A stretch of DNA of 20,856 nucleotides, from positions 1-20,856 of the IMG/VR virus record IMGVR_UViG_3300042946_001433; one strand, written 5' to 3'. Positions 6,434-16,700 of the stretch are shown piece by piece; the first letter of the stretch is position 1, and the number at the start of each line of letters is the position of its first letter. This DNA is from a virus. The position numbers and the translations under genes were made by a program. A model generated the notes under the pieces. The model saw only the letters and a program-made list of their open reading frames with translations. It searched no databases and had not been told where the DNA came from.

Positions 6434-8290
6434 ATGCAAGACGCAGGACAACAATCAAGTGAAGATTTTCTCAAGGAAACCCTCGGCAAGGCAAACCCTT
6501 TCAGTGGAACAGAGCTAAGGAATGCGATTGCCAACATGACTGAGTATGGTAGACAACTCAATAATGTTTTTGGGCAATCCAAACAGAGGATATCTGAGTT
6601 GATGCAAACTGTCGCAGATGCTGAACCAAGAATCATAAGATTGGGAGGTAATATCTCAGCAACCTTCGAAACAATGAGAGCGGTTGCGGAAACCCTTCAA
6701 AGAAATGTGACGGTTACAGAAGACGTACTTTCACAACTATATGCGACATCAAAAGTTTTAGGTGAAGATGCGAATACTCTAGTTAAAAGTTTTGCAGATG
6801 CAGGATATCAAGCGGCAAGAATAGGGCCGGAAGCCAGCGAAGCTGTGATTCAAGTACAAAACCTTGGTTTGAATACCAAACAAATTATGGGTACGGTTCT
6901 GAATAATATGTCAGAACTAAACAAGTTTAATTTCAGTAATGGTATTCAAGGACTAACTAAAATGGCGGCTCAGGCTGCGATGGTTAGGTTTAACATGGCG
7001 GACGCTCTTGAGTTTGCAAACAAAGTACAAGACCCTGAAGGTGCGATACAAATGGCTGCAGGTTTACAAAGATTGGGTGTGGCAGCAGGTGCTTTGGCGG
7101 ACCCATTTGCACTTATGAACGCATCAATTAACGACCCTGGAGCATTACAAGAATCCTTAATCAACATGACTAAACAATTTAGTTATTTTGATGAAAAAAC
7201 TAAGTCATTTAAAATAAGTCCACAAGGTATTCTTACAATGAAAGAATTGCATAAGGAAACTGGAATAAGTTACGATAATTTAGCCAAAACGTCTTTAGCT
7301 GCCGCAGAACTTGATAAAAGATTATCACAAATTTCACCACAAATAAAATTCGGTAGTGAAGAGGACAAACAATATTTGGCCAACTTGGGGGCAATGAATG
7401 AAAAGGGTGAGTATACGATTAAGTTAGATAGTGGTATTGAAAAGAAACTTACAGATTTAACACAAACAGAATTTGATGATTTAATTAAACAACAAAAAGA
7501 AGCACCAAAAACTGTTGAGGATATTGCAAGAGCACAACTCAAATCATCCGACGCTGCAAGGGCTTCCTTAGAATCAATATCTAAAGCATATTATAATGGA
7601 ATTGCTTCAGTTAGAATAGTAAGAGAAAATTTAGCTGAGTTAGGTAAAGCGGCGACAATCACTTCAGGGGCCGTTAGCGGTGGTTTGGCTAGAACCGATT
7701 TGTTTAGAACAGGACTTGAAGATATTACAACCAAACTTGGTACAACTGCAGATGCTATAATAAATAAAGGAGCTAACCCTGTTGAGGCAATCAAACAACT
7801 TGGGTTAGAATTGAAAGAATCTATGAAAGGTGCTGGAGGTACTTTATATGGGATTGCAGCAAGAGCTCTTGATAAAATAGCCAAAGACAAAGAACAATTA
7901 AAGGATGCTTCATTTGTTGGTAAGAACTTCGGTTCCCTTACAGAAAAATTACAGGAATTTGTTAGAGCAAACACACCTGTTACTGCAACAGCATCACGAA
8001 TTTCGGCAACACAACCACAGACACCTACAACATATCAAGTTTCTCCACAATCAATTTTATTTAGTGAACAACAAAGACAACTTCAATCAGTGACAATTCC
8101 TCAGAACAGTGTAAATATAACAGAGGAAAAGAAGACGATTGATTATACCGGTACAGTAAGATTTGTCGTAGACGCACCTCCAGGTGTATCAAAACAACAA
8201 CTCGAAACTTATTTGAATACCGAAGAATTCAAAGAAACGATATATAAGTATGTTCAACAAAAGGACCTTGAGTTGGGAAAAAAACGATGA
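6434..8290 (+). CDS. Tail tape measure protein
   Basis: This 618-residue protein is predominantly helical and Ala/Gln/Lys/Leu-rich. It has Ala/Gly segments of mild hydrophobicity (for example AAQAAMVRFNMADALEFANK, and the later AATITSGAVSGGLA). A Thr/Gln/Pro-rich linker lies near residues 515-545 and a small charged C-terminal domain ends in KKR. Composition, position after the tube and gp26-like chaperone genes, and similarity in length to T4 gp29 (590 aa) support the tape-measure role: it spans the tube lumen, sets tail length, and is released on DNA ejection. At roughly 0.15 nm per helical residue, the upper estimate is a tail of about 90 nm. No Zn-peptidase or lysozyme motif is visible in it. 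ATG at 6434; no Shine-Dalgarno sequence. Confidence 0.85.
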   Translation: MQDAGQQSSEDFLKETLGKANPFSGTELRNAIANMTEYGRQLNNVFGQSKQRISELMQTVADAEPRIIRLGGNISATFETMRAVAETLQRNVTVTEDVLSQLYATSKVLGEDANTLVKSFADAGYQAARIGPEASEAVIQVQNLGLNTKQIMGTVLNNMSELNKFNFSNGIQGLTKMAAQAAMVRFNMADALEFANKVQDPEGAIQMAAGLQRLGVAAGALADPFALMNASINDPGALQESLINMTKQFSYFDEKTKSFKISPQGILTMKELHKETGISYDNLAKTSLAAAELDKRLSQISPQIKFGSEEDKQYLANLGAMNEKGEYTIKLDSGIEKKLTDLTQTEFDDLIKQQKEAPKTVEDIARAQLKSSDAARASLESISKAYYNGIASVRIVRENLAELGKAATITSGAVSGGLARTDLFRTGLEDITTKLGTTADAIINKGANPVEAIKQLGLELKESMKGAGGTLYGIAARALDKIAKDKEQLKDASFVGKNFGSLTEKLQEFVRANTPVTATASRISATQPQTPTTYQVSPQSILFSEQQRQLQSVTIPQNSVNITEEKKTIDYTGTVRFVVDAPPGVSKQQLETYLNTEEFKETIYKYVQQKDLELGKKR

Positions 8291-8321
8291 TGATTAATTC
8301 TTTCAAAAAATTTCACTTAAC

Positions 8322-8336
8322 CTATTTATATAGAAA
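8322..8336 (+). promoter_or_regulatory. Copy of recurrent AT-rich upstream motif (before giant baseplate gene)
   Basis: CTATTTATATAGAAA starts 22 bases before ATG at 8344, nearly the same spacing as the copy before the tape measure. The first ten bases are identical to those at 6410-6419. Candidate late promoter element; inference. Confidence 0.4.
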
Positions 8337-8343
8337 ATAGTTG

Positions 8344-11300
8344 ATGAGTACAACCCTCGATTTTGCGAGTTCAGAAGCGTTTAGAAAAAAAATCATAACT
8401 AGAAATTTAGCACCTTATCCTAAATCTCCGAGAAGAACTACGCCTCCAATCAATTTCGAGTATATTCAGTCAGATTTAGCAGTAACAGATTCGCCCGATG
8501 GTTTAATAGATGACCCATCTTTAGCTAACAAACTTTATCCATTAAATCAGTATGGTGCCGATGGTGGATATAAACAAGTTCCTGACCCATCTGCTTTACT
8601 AAACTCAAAGTCCAACGAAGGGGAGTATGGGTATCAAGATGCTAATTTAGTTGACGAAAGTTTAATTGCAGCACAAAAAGGATTTCCTGGAATCGCACCC
8701 GCGTGGCAACCACTCAATGCATATGCCGGTCAGAATTTTTTAGATAGTAGTGAGGTAATAAGTACATTAGAAACAGTTCGAGTTGACCAAGACAGATTAC
8801 CAAATGGAAACCCATACCAACCACTTCAGTTCGTACCTTCATCATACGGACCCGTTTCAATTTTATTGAATCCAGACCCACAAGGAAGTAACGGACTACT
8901 AAGTTCCGACTCTTTCATACAAAGATTTGGTGCTTCGAACCTTAAAAAGTTGTTTTTAGATAGAATAGCAACTCAAATTAGAAGGGAAACTGTAGGAAGG
9001 GCTAACGTATTCAATGTAAGAAGTGGTACTGATATATTAAATTTAGTTACTGGTAGAGTTCCATTAATTGAACCTAATTATCAAATTACAATACCCGCAA
9101 ATCCAATTGTAGCCGCAACTGATTTTGCCTTAAGATTAGCCGGAAGTTATATACCTGTTTCCCCAATACCTGGTTCATATTGGGATACATCTGTAAATCA
9201 GGGACAACCAACAACCATACAACAACTTCAGAACGCATTTAAAAGAAGTGACACTGGTAAGTTTTTCACAAGATTATTAGGTGCAAACAAAACGGGTTCT
9301 CAAATCATGTATAACAACATGGGAGGGGGACAAAAGTCGAGATTGTTTGGTAACATTGATTACAACAAATATAAGCCGAGTTTCGATAGAACCTTGTTTG
9401 ATAGAGTAGGTGGGGTTATTGCTGGTTCAACAACAAACAACAGTAATTTTTACGTTGGTTCTAACACATCAGACCCATCGAAAGTATTCTCACCTGAAGG
9501 ACAAATCCCTGTCAACGAGTTTGGTGTAGAACAACAATCACCTGTATATGGACCTTCCGAACTTGCTCAATTATACGAAGGGCCAAGTCAAGAGGTTAGA
9601 TTAGGTGCAAACGGTCCAACTTACAGTAATGGTGGAGGCATTGAAGGAGGTTTCACATGGGTATCACCAAAGTATAGAGGTAACGCGGGAAAGAAAGTAG
9701 GAATTGGAGGGGATGTTACTAACATTGACGAGGATTTTAAACCATCTTCATACAACTCAACAGAATCTACAAATAGAGAGTTTAGAGAGGGTTCTATTTT
9801 AGATGACACACAAAGAATAATTGAAAGCCAACCACAAGGAGGTAAGAGATTACAACATGTCGGAAATGCTATTGACCAAGTCAGTAAAGTTTTCCATGAT
9901 GGATATAAAGAAATGACCAAGGGTTCGAGAGTTTTATCTTATGTAGGAAGTTTTGGTAACGAAGTTGGAACTGAGTATTGTAGGGTATTTGCTAAAGACG
10001 TACCATATCTACAATATAATGATTTACAGAAAACAGATGGAATGACAACAGAAGGAAGAAAGTTTTCTTATTCTGTATTGGATAAAACATATAATCTTAA
10101 TATTGCTCCAAACAAAAGAGAAGGTGGCCAAGATTCTTCAAATTTAATAGGAACTGGAAATGCAGGGTACGCTAAAAAGTATATGTTCTCATTAGAAAAT
10201 TTAGCATGGAGAACATCAAGTACTCCAGGATATACTGTGAACGATTTGCCAATGTGTGAGAGAGGACCGAATGGAGGAAGAGTAATGTGGTTCCCACCAT
10301 ATGGATTAACTTTCAATGAAAATATATCCGCAAACTGGAAAGGTAATGATTTCATTGGAAGACCAGAGCCAATTTATACTTACAGTAACACCAACAGAAC
10401 CGGAAGTATTTCTTGGAAAATTGTTGTGGACCACCCTTCAGTTTTGAATATGATTGTAAACAAAGTACTATCAAAGGAATCTAACGCGGTAAAAGTTAAT
10501 AGTATTTTGGATTCATTTTTTGCAGGATGTAGAAAGTATGATTTATATGAGCTGGCTAAAAGATATTATACTATCAACCCCCAAGATTTATACCAACTTC
10601 AACAAATCATCACTTCGAAAGAGATGTCAAAAGAACAGTTGGGTGCTGCTGTAAAATCACAACAAAGTGGTGTAGAAGGAACAAGAGAGGAAACTAAACA
10701 ATCAACACCTCAGGCAAACACAACAATCGATTGGACAAAAGTTCAAAACATGAACTTGTTCTTTGATAATGATTTTCCTCAAGCGTCAGGAACTTTAGAT
10801 TATACAACTTTGTTTGGAAACTACTATGGACAAAAATCCGTTTATGCACAAAAAGATACATCTACAAGTCCATTCTTTGATAAAGCGGTAAATGCAAGTT
10901 ACCAAGCGTTAAATCAATTCAAAATAGAATTAGCCCAAACACTGGAACAAAATCCAAATGGTACAGTTTCACTGATAATTGACTCTAGTTGCTCGGCACC
11001 TCAAACAGAGGAATATAACAAAAAATTGTCTGAGAGAAGAATTACATCAATGATTGAATACTTTACAAAAGATTCTGCTCTTACAAAATACGTTACAAGT
11101 TCTCCTCAGAGATTAGTTGTGAAAGCGGGAACACCATTTGGGGAAGTAACAAGTTCAACTCCGCAAGCGGCGGCGAAGGAAAGCGGACCTTTTACACTTA
11201 ACGATTTTAGTCCTTGGGGACAAAGTTTTAATTGTAGTGATAAGAACTTGACTGGTGCTTTACAAGTTAAGGGTGGTGATGTGATGGGCCCTAAAGAAGT

Positions 11301-13434
11301 TTTCACAATAGGTGCTATGGCTTGTAGAAGAGCTTTCATATCTAAGGTTGAACAAACTCTCACTCAGGCTCCTCCTGTACCTAAAGGAGATGTTGCTCAA
11401 GAACAACCTAAGGGTGTATTAACAGGAACAGTTTCACCAAAACCTCTTGGTCAAACACAATTGGAAACAACGTGGGTTGAAAAAGATAATATAACCAAGA
11501 GAGTTCTTAGGGGACTTCTTTCCGAGTGTGATTACTTTGAGACAATCAAAGAAAATACTCCCATGGTTTATGATAATCTTAAAGATAAACTTAAATTCTT
11601 CCAACCGGCATTCCACTCAATGACACCTGAAGGATTGAACTCTAGGTTGACGTTCTTACAACAATGTATGAGACCTGGAGATACAATACCAACGGTAAAA
11701 CAATCAACACCACAATCTAAACCTGAATTGGAATACAACAACGCGATTAATACCGCTTTTGGTTCACCACCGGTTTTAGTTTTGAGAGTTGGAGATTTCT
11801 ATCATACCAAGATTATACCAACAAGTTTATCATTTACTTATGAAGATTTGGATATTAATCCTGAAGGAATCGGAGTACAACCAATGATTGCAAATGTTAC
11901 CCTATCGTTCAATTTTGTTGGTGGTAGTGGTCTTAAACAAGCGGTTGATAAGTTACAAAACGCCTTGACATTCAACTACTATGCCAATACTGAAGTATAT
12001 GATGACAGAGCAGATGCAACAGATGAAAGTTTCAAAGTACTTGACAAGAACTTCTTAAATTCAATCGGAGCACAGCCACCGAGGCCAACAGTTAACCAAG
12101 CAGGAGCGACTAATGGTTTGAGTAATAATAACACTATTGGAAACATCCTTACAAATATAAAAACAGAAACAACTGAAACAGGTACAATTTCATACAAGGA
12201 GTTCATGGATAAAGTTGTTGAACAATCACAAACATATTTCCAAAATATTGTTAACAAAAGTACACAAATTGTTGACCTGTATAACAATGGAATTCTACAA
12301 CTTTGGACCACGGACAGAAATTATATTGACGGAACAATGTTAGCAACACAATCAACAAATCAAAATACACAGTTGGTTGGAAAGCCAGAAAAGTTGGAAA
12401 CAAAAATCAACAAAATATTCAATGATTATATTTCCGATATCAAAAGTAATAATGATGGGGAAATGGACAGATTCATTAAATTCATGAAATCTCCTAACAA
12501 AAACTTTAATCCAAAAGTTATTAGAGAGTTAAAAAACAACATGGAAACCTTTGTTAAAGGAAGAAAGAATACTTTCCAAAATAGTTTGACACAAGTGATA
12601 CAAGAGATAACAAATCAACAACAGACATTCATTCAGTACTTAAGTAGAACAAACGTTATATTATACCAAGAAACAACCACCACCGGTTCCGACGGACTCC
12701 AACAAGCAAATGGGAATGTTAAAGCTTATGAGATTTCAGGAACAACAAACGTATACAAAGGAAGTGGATATTCTAATACATATGATGAATTATATGGTGA
12801 CTTAGAGATTATATCTAGTGGTCTAACCGAATTCTATTCTAAGGTGACTGAAGAATTTGATTTTCCTGTTGGAAGTAAAAATTATAGTGGGTATTTAGTT
12901 TGGGGTCAGAATGGTGTGACGGACTACAATGTAATTAAAGATAGAGTTTTTATACCTTTTAGTACAGATGATTACTTTACAATAGATTCTTTTAGGAGAC
13001 AGTATGTTATACTTTCAGAAATGATTTTGGATACCAACAAATATCAAACTTTTAAAAACGCAATAATTGCTAATATAAAATCCAACAAGAATATTTTGGA
13101 CTCAGGTAATACTGACTTGGACGGTGAGTTTGACAGTTATTGGTTAACTATTGCCAAACCAAAATTTGAAGAAGAAAATAGAATTGCAAAAGACATGATT
13201 AAAAAAATGTCAGATTCAACACTTAAGAATTTTATTAACTATACACCATTCCCATCAAAAGAAAGAGTTCTGAACTATGAGTTACTGTCAGACACTACAA
13301 CACAAAAATATAATGGAATTAAGAAAATGGTTCAGTCACTTGGAACAACAAACAACCCAAGCACGGAGAAAAAGAGTTGGAATATTGAATCCGACATAAA
13401 CGACGCTTATGTTTCAATGATAAAGCTTAACTAA
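8344..13434 (+). CDS. Large baseplate protein with embedded OmpA-like domain
   Basis: This protein has 1696 residues from ATG 8344; a TTG just before it is possible but unnecessary. The first 500 residues are Asn/Gly/Pro-rich with no recognised fold. Around 620-720 lies a beta segment (VMWFPPYGLTFNENIS, then IGRPEPIYTYSNTNRTGSIS) like domains of tail-tube-initiator/baseplate proteins. Around 805-1005 is an OmpA-like domain: FFDND (807-810), SLIIDSSCS, YNKKLSERR (891-899), LVVKAGTPFGE (924-934) and ACRRAFISKV (993-1002). The conserved Arg (R899) is present, but the peptidoglycan-binding Asp is replaced by Ser/Cys. Around 1140-1222 a second baseplate-like segment contains RVGDFYHTKIIPTSLSFTYE. 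The rest is mostly helical. It overlaps the next gene by one base (TAATG), suggesting translational coupling. Baseplate/tube-initiation role inferred from position and domains. Confidence 0.75.
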   Translation: MSTTLDFASSEAFRKKIITRNLAPYPKSPRRTTPPINFEYIQSDLAVTDSPDGLIDDPSLANKLYPLNQYGADGGYKQVPDPSALLNSKSNEGEYGYQDANLVDESLIAAQKGFPGIAPAWQPLNAYAGQNFLDSSEVISTLETVRVDQDRLPNGNPYQPLQFVPSSYGPVSILLNPDPQGSNGLLSSDSFIQRFGASNLKKLFLDRIATQIRRETVGRANVFNVRSGTDILNLVTGRVPLIEPNYQITIPANPIVAATDFALRLAGSYIPVSPIPGSYWDTSVNQGQPTTIQQLQNAFKRSDTGKFFTRLLGANKTGSQIMYNNMGGGQKSRLFGNIDYNKYKPSFDRTLFDRVGGVIAGSTTNNSNFYVGSNTSDPSKVFSPEGQIPVNEFGVEQQSPVYGPSELAQLYEGPSQEVRLGANGPTYSNGGGIEGGFTWVSPKYRGNAGKKVGIGGDVTNIDEDFKPSSYNSTESTNREFREGSILDDTQRIIESQPQGGKRLQHVGNAIDQVSKVFHDGYKEMTKGSRVLSYVGSFGNEVGTEYCRVFAKDVPYLQYNDLQKTDGMTTEGRKFSYSVLDKTYNLNIAPNKREGGQDSSNLIGTGNAGYAKKYMFSLENLAWRTSSTPGYTVNDLPMCERGPNGGRVMWFPPYGLTFNENISANWKGNDFIGRPEPIYTYSNTNRTGSISWKIVVDHPSVLNMIVNKVLSKESNAVKVNSILDSFFAGCRKYDLYELAKRYYTINPQDLYQLQQIITSKEMSKEQLGAAVKSQQSGVEGTREETKQSTPQANTTIDWTKVQNMNLFFDNDFPQASGTLDYTTLFGNYYGQKSVYAQKDTSTSPFFDKAVNASYQALNQFKIELAQTLEQNPNGTVSLIIDSSCSAPQTEEYNKKLSERRITSMIEYFTKDSALTKYVTSSPQRLVVKAGTPFGEVTSSTPQAAAKESGPFTLNDFSPWGQSFNCSDKNLTGALQVKGGDVMGPKEVFTIGAMACRRAFISKVEQTLTQAPPVPKGDVAQEQPKGVLTGTVSPKPLGQTQLETTWVEKDNITKRVLRGLLSECDYFETIKENTPMVYDNLKDKLKFFQPAFHSMTPEGLNSRLTFLQQCMRPGDTIPTVKQSTPQSKPELEYNNAINTAFGSPPVLVLRVGDFYHTKIIPTSLSFTYEDLDINPEGIGVQPMIANVTLSFNFVGGSGLKQAVDKLQNALTFNYYANTEVYDDRADATDESFKVLDKNFLNSIGAQPPRPTVNQAGATNGLSNNNTIGNILTNIKTETTETGTISYKEFMDKVVEQSQTYFQNIVNKSTQIVDLYNNGILQLWTTDRNYIDGTMLATQSTNQNTQLVGKPEKLETKINKIFNDYISDIKSNNDGEMDRFIKFMKSPNKNFNPKVIRELKNNMETFVKGRKNTFQNSLTQVIQEITNQQQTFIQYLSRTNVILYQETTTTGSDGLQQANGNVKAYEISGTTNVYKGSGYSNTYDELYGDLEIISSGLTEFYSKVTEEFDFPVGSKNYSGYLVWGQNGVTDYNVIKDRVFIPFSTDDYFTIDSFRRQYVILSEMILDTNKYQTFKNAIIANIKSNKNILDSGNTDLDGEFDSYWLTIAKPKFEEENRIAKDMIKKMSDSTLKNFINYTPFPSKERVLNYELLSDTTTQKYNGIKKMVQSLGTTNNPSTEKKSWNIESDINDAYVSMIKLN

Positions 13435-13757
13435 TGGGTTATCCTTATTATAACAGATATTCTGAGTTTCTTATTAATGGAGAACAAACTATTGTTCCTT
13501 ATGTTAGTTTACCTCAAAAGCCAAGTGACCAAACCTATATATATAAAGTTGGTAGGAGTAGGTTAGATAAGGTTTCACAAGAATTTTATGGTGCTCCATA
13601 TTTTAACTGGTTAATATTACAAGCTAATCCACAATTTGGTGGTTTGGAAAATACAATTTATGACGGTGCTGTCTTGATTATTCCATTTCCGCTTATACCA
13701 TCATTACAGGATTATAAAGCGGCATTAGAAAATCATTTTTATTATTATGGCAGGTAA
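13434..13757 (+). CDS. LysM-domain baseplate wedge protein (gp53-like)
   Basis: This 107-residue protein contains one LysM-like module: YIYKVGRSRLDKVSQEFYG, PYFNWLILQANP, then IYDGAVLIIPFP. It follows the usual plan of an opening strand, a helix ending in YG, a W-containing helix ending in N, and a closing D/G...L.IP strand. Small LysM proteins of this size are baseplate components in T4-like phages (gp53) and other contractile systems, where the fold serves assembly rather than cell-wall binding. It is wedged between two giant genes: its ATG overlaps the preceding stop by one base and its last 11 bases overlap the next gene, so all three are likely co-translated in fixed order. Confidence 0.8.
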   Translation: MGYPYYNRYSEFLINGEQTIVPYVSLPQKPSDQTYIYKVGRSRLDKVSQEFYGAPYFNWLILQANPQFGGLENTIYDGAVLIIPFPLIPSLQDYKAALENHFYYYGR

Positions 13758-16700
13758 CCTTACGGCAGACAACAGTGGAAACATATTAGTAGAATTCGAT
13801 TACAATAACATCATCGTTGTTGACCCAAACAAAACAGTTGATGATTTTGGTGTAATTGCTGAGAGATTAGTTGACCATGAGAATTTGGTTATGTATGTCA
13901 ACCTTGAGGCTGAGATGTTACCACGTACTAAATTAGCTGTTGGTGGTACTAGTGAAGACCGAATAAGAACTATTTCTGTTGGTAAAATTAATTTTCTAAA
14001 ACCCTCTGAAGGTAATTACTTGGGGACCGGATACTATGATGAACTGACAGGTAGAGATACTACTTCAGGTAAGGGTAAGAATCAAAAATTAGAAATTCCA
14101 CAAATTCCAAAAGACGGTTCAAAACCGTACATTCAAAATACCGTGGCTAATCCCGAAAATGTTGAAGATAACGGATTATTAGGAATAACAGCAATCAATA
14201 TTAGAACAGGAACATCATTTATTCCAAGTGTTACTATAAGTTTGGAAGATGTTCAAGGAAAGGCTCTTTTTGAGTTAGGACAAAATTCACCTTATGCCGC
14301 CTTTTTCAACCTACCCTATCCCGTGTTTTATTTAACACTAAAAGGGTATTATGGTCAGGCTATAAGGTACCAATTGAATTTATTGAAATTTAATGCGAGG
14401 TTTAACTCTTATAGTGGTAACTATTCAATTGAGTTAGAGTTTGTCGGATATAAGTTTAATATTCTCAATGAACTACCTATGGGACACCTTTTGGCTGCCC
14501 CACACATGTATGCAACAAGATTTAACGTAACAAAAAGCCCAACAGAAGGAGACAGTTCACAAGGAAGTAAACTAGCTTCAATTGACCCCAACACTGCAAG
14601 GGGGACTACAAGTACGATAAATGTTAATACACAACTTGTTACAGAAAAAGGGTATCAAAAAATTGTAGAGGTTTATAGTGAATATAAGGCCAAAGGATTA
14701 ATACCAAGAAACTTTCCAGAACTTACGATTTATCAATTAATGAATAAGTTGGAGAACTTCGAAAAACAAATCGCAGAATCTTACCCTAAAGCAAATATTA
14801 CACCTCTTACTAATATTAGAAATTATAAAAAAAGTTTAGAATCTTATTTGGAGGAGGTTAGGGGTGGTACAAATTCTTGGTTTGGTCAGTATTGTAATCC
14901 CAGACCAATCGTCTTAAAAGATGGTAGGTATGTTTATGCTTTTAAAAAAATAAATAATGATACACAAGTCACGGCTTTATCGAAACTAAAAGATATAATT
15001 TTATTAAGAAACGCAGAATTATCAGGTAACCCAACGTTAGGTTCTAAGGGAACATTCCCAATTACAAACCCAATTAACGAAAAAATGATTGTTGTTACTT
15101 TGGAGGATGAAAAAGTTGATTGGATTGAAACCGCACAACAACAATATGAAACCTTGGAACCAACAGTTGTAGATATTATTAAAGCCAAAGCGCAATTTCC
15201 ACTCTTCGAATATAAAGATGAAACCAATGAAGAAGGTGTGGTTATAAACAGAAAAGTTTATTATTTTCCTTTTTTCTTGTTTGAGGGTAAACCAAATTTG
15301 GCGTTCGAACCTACTATCTATGTGATGCAAGCTGAAGCAAGTAAAAAACTTCAAGAACTCGAAGCTATTATATCTGCTGAATTAGCAAGAAAGATTGAAG
15401 ATACTGCAACAGGACTTGGATTCACTCCGAATGTCAGAAGCATCATGGCGGTTATAATGGCATCCGCCGAAGGATTCATAAGGTTATTAGATGATTGTCA
15501 TACAAAGGCTTGGGATGTAAAATATGACCCAATTAGAAAAAATGCGATTCTAAATAACAATAGTTCTGTACCAAGTTCAGATAAGGTTGATGATGTAGAA
15601 ATTGCGGCAAATGCTCAGAACGACCCGAACAACGGGTTGGCGTTGGCTCAAATTCCCGTATACCCTTGGCCACAATTTTTTGTTGAAACTCCTGAAGATA
15701 AGAAAGGTAGATTTCAACTTAAGTATTTGGGTGACCCGAGCGTTGTTAATTTAACTAAAGCCTATCTATATGAAAAATGGCCCGAAGTTGAGTTTGTTGA
15801 GGAATACATGAAGGGATTGACCCAAAAATTCCAAGCACCTTTGGCACCACAACCTTTGGATAATTCTGCGGAAACAAACATTATAAATTATGTTCCTTTA
15901 GAATTTCCAAATACGGGTATTGCTTATTCAAATAAAGAAGAGATTAAATTTTTCTATGAGATTTGGGAAAGACAATTTGTTTCTGCATACTACAATAACT
16001 TTGGTAGAATAGTTACAACTCAAAACTTGTTTGATGAAATAAACAAATATAATTTGGAGGTTGAGGGTAGTAATTTGATTACAAGTTTGGGACTTAGTTC
16101 ACCGTATCTTGTAACTAAATTGAAAAATTATAACCTTAATTCAGCCAACTACCAATCTGTTTTATATAACATATCGAACTTAGGAACGGGTAAAGCATAT
16201 CAAGATTTCATCAAAGGATTTTACGTAACACCTTATTTGAAAGAAATGACGGAATTTTCAAATTCAATTTTGAATTTAAATGAAATAGGTAGAAGACCGT
16301 CTTTGTCTGTTGTCTCTTCAGGTTTAGAAACACTGGCAAAATCTGCAGTCAACACACCACAAATTATTGACACTTATCCTTTTGTTGATACAAGATGGTG
16401 TTCAGATAATTTAAGTTCATCAGATAAAAGCGTTGGTCAGGCAGTATACAATACAAATAAAGTCCTAAAGGTTTTTCCTAGTTCGACAGTCATATCAAAC
16501 TTTGAAGAACTTACAAATTATTCAATCAATAGACCTGTAACAAACTTTTTCTACCTTAGTGTAAACAACCCATCAATAGAACTTACAACCAACACATTAG
16601 TCGATTTCTATAAAACAAGAGAACCTAAAATCCCAACCGAAGGTTATTTACAGTCATATTCGCCAAATCCTAATTATACAGGACAAACAACAACGTCTAT

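Noticed and set aside
7591-7974. 127-codon minus-strand open frame within the tape measure gene
   Set aside because: The Ala/Leu/Ser-rich translation mirrors the Ala/Gln/Lys-rich tape measure. It has no leader signal and no independent space; treated as a shadow.
7905-8093. 62-codon + strand open frame inside the tape measure
   Set aside because: The His/Gln/Leu-rich translation comes from reading the Thr/Gln/Pro linker codons out of frame; no conserved feature supports a nested gene.
8341-8343. TTG at 8341 as the start of the large baseplate gene
   Set aside because: An ATG follows immediately at 8344 and gives a natural start; the TTG adds only one residue and has no supporting leader signal.
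15037-15354. Minus-strand open frames of about 100 codons inside the giant hub-like gene
   Set aside because: Antisense to an uninterrupted frame of 2370 codons. The two overlapping frames here have Phe/Ile-rich translations typical of reverse-complemented Asn/Lys/Glu codons.
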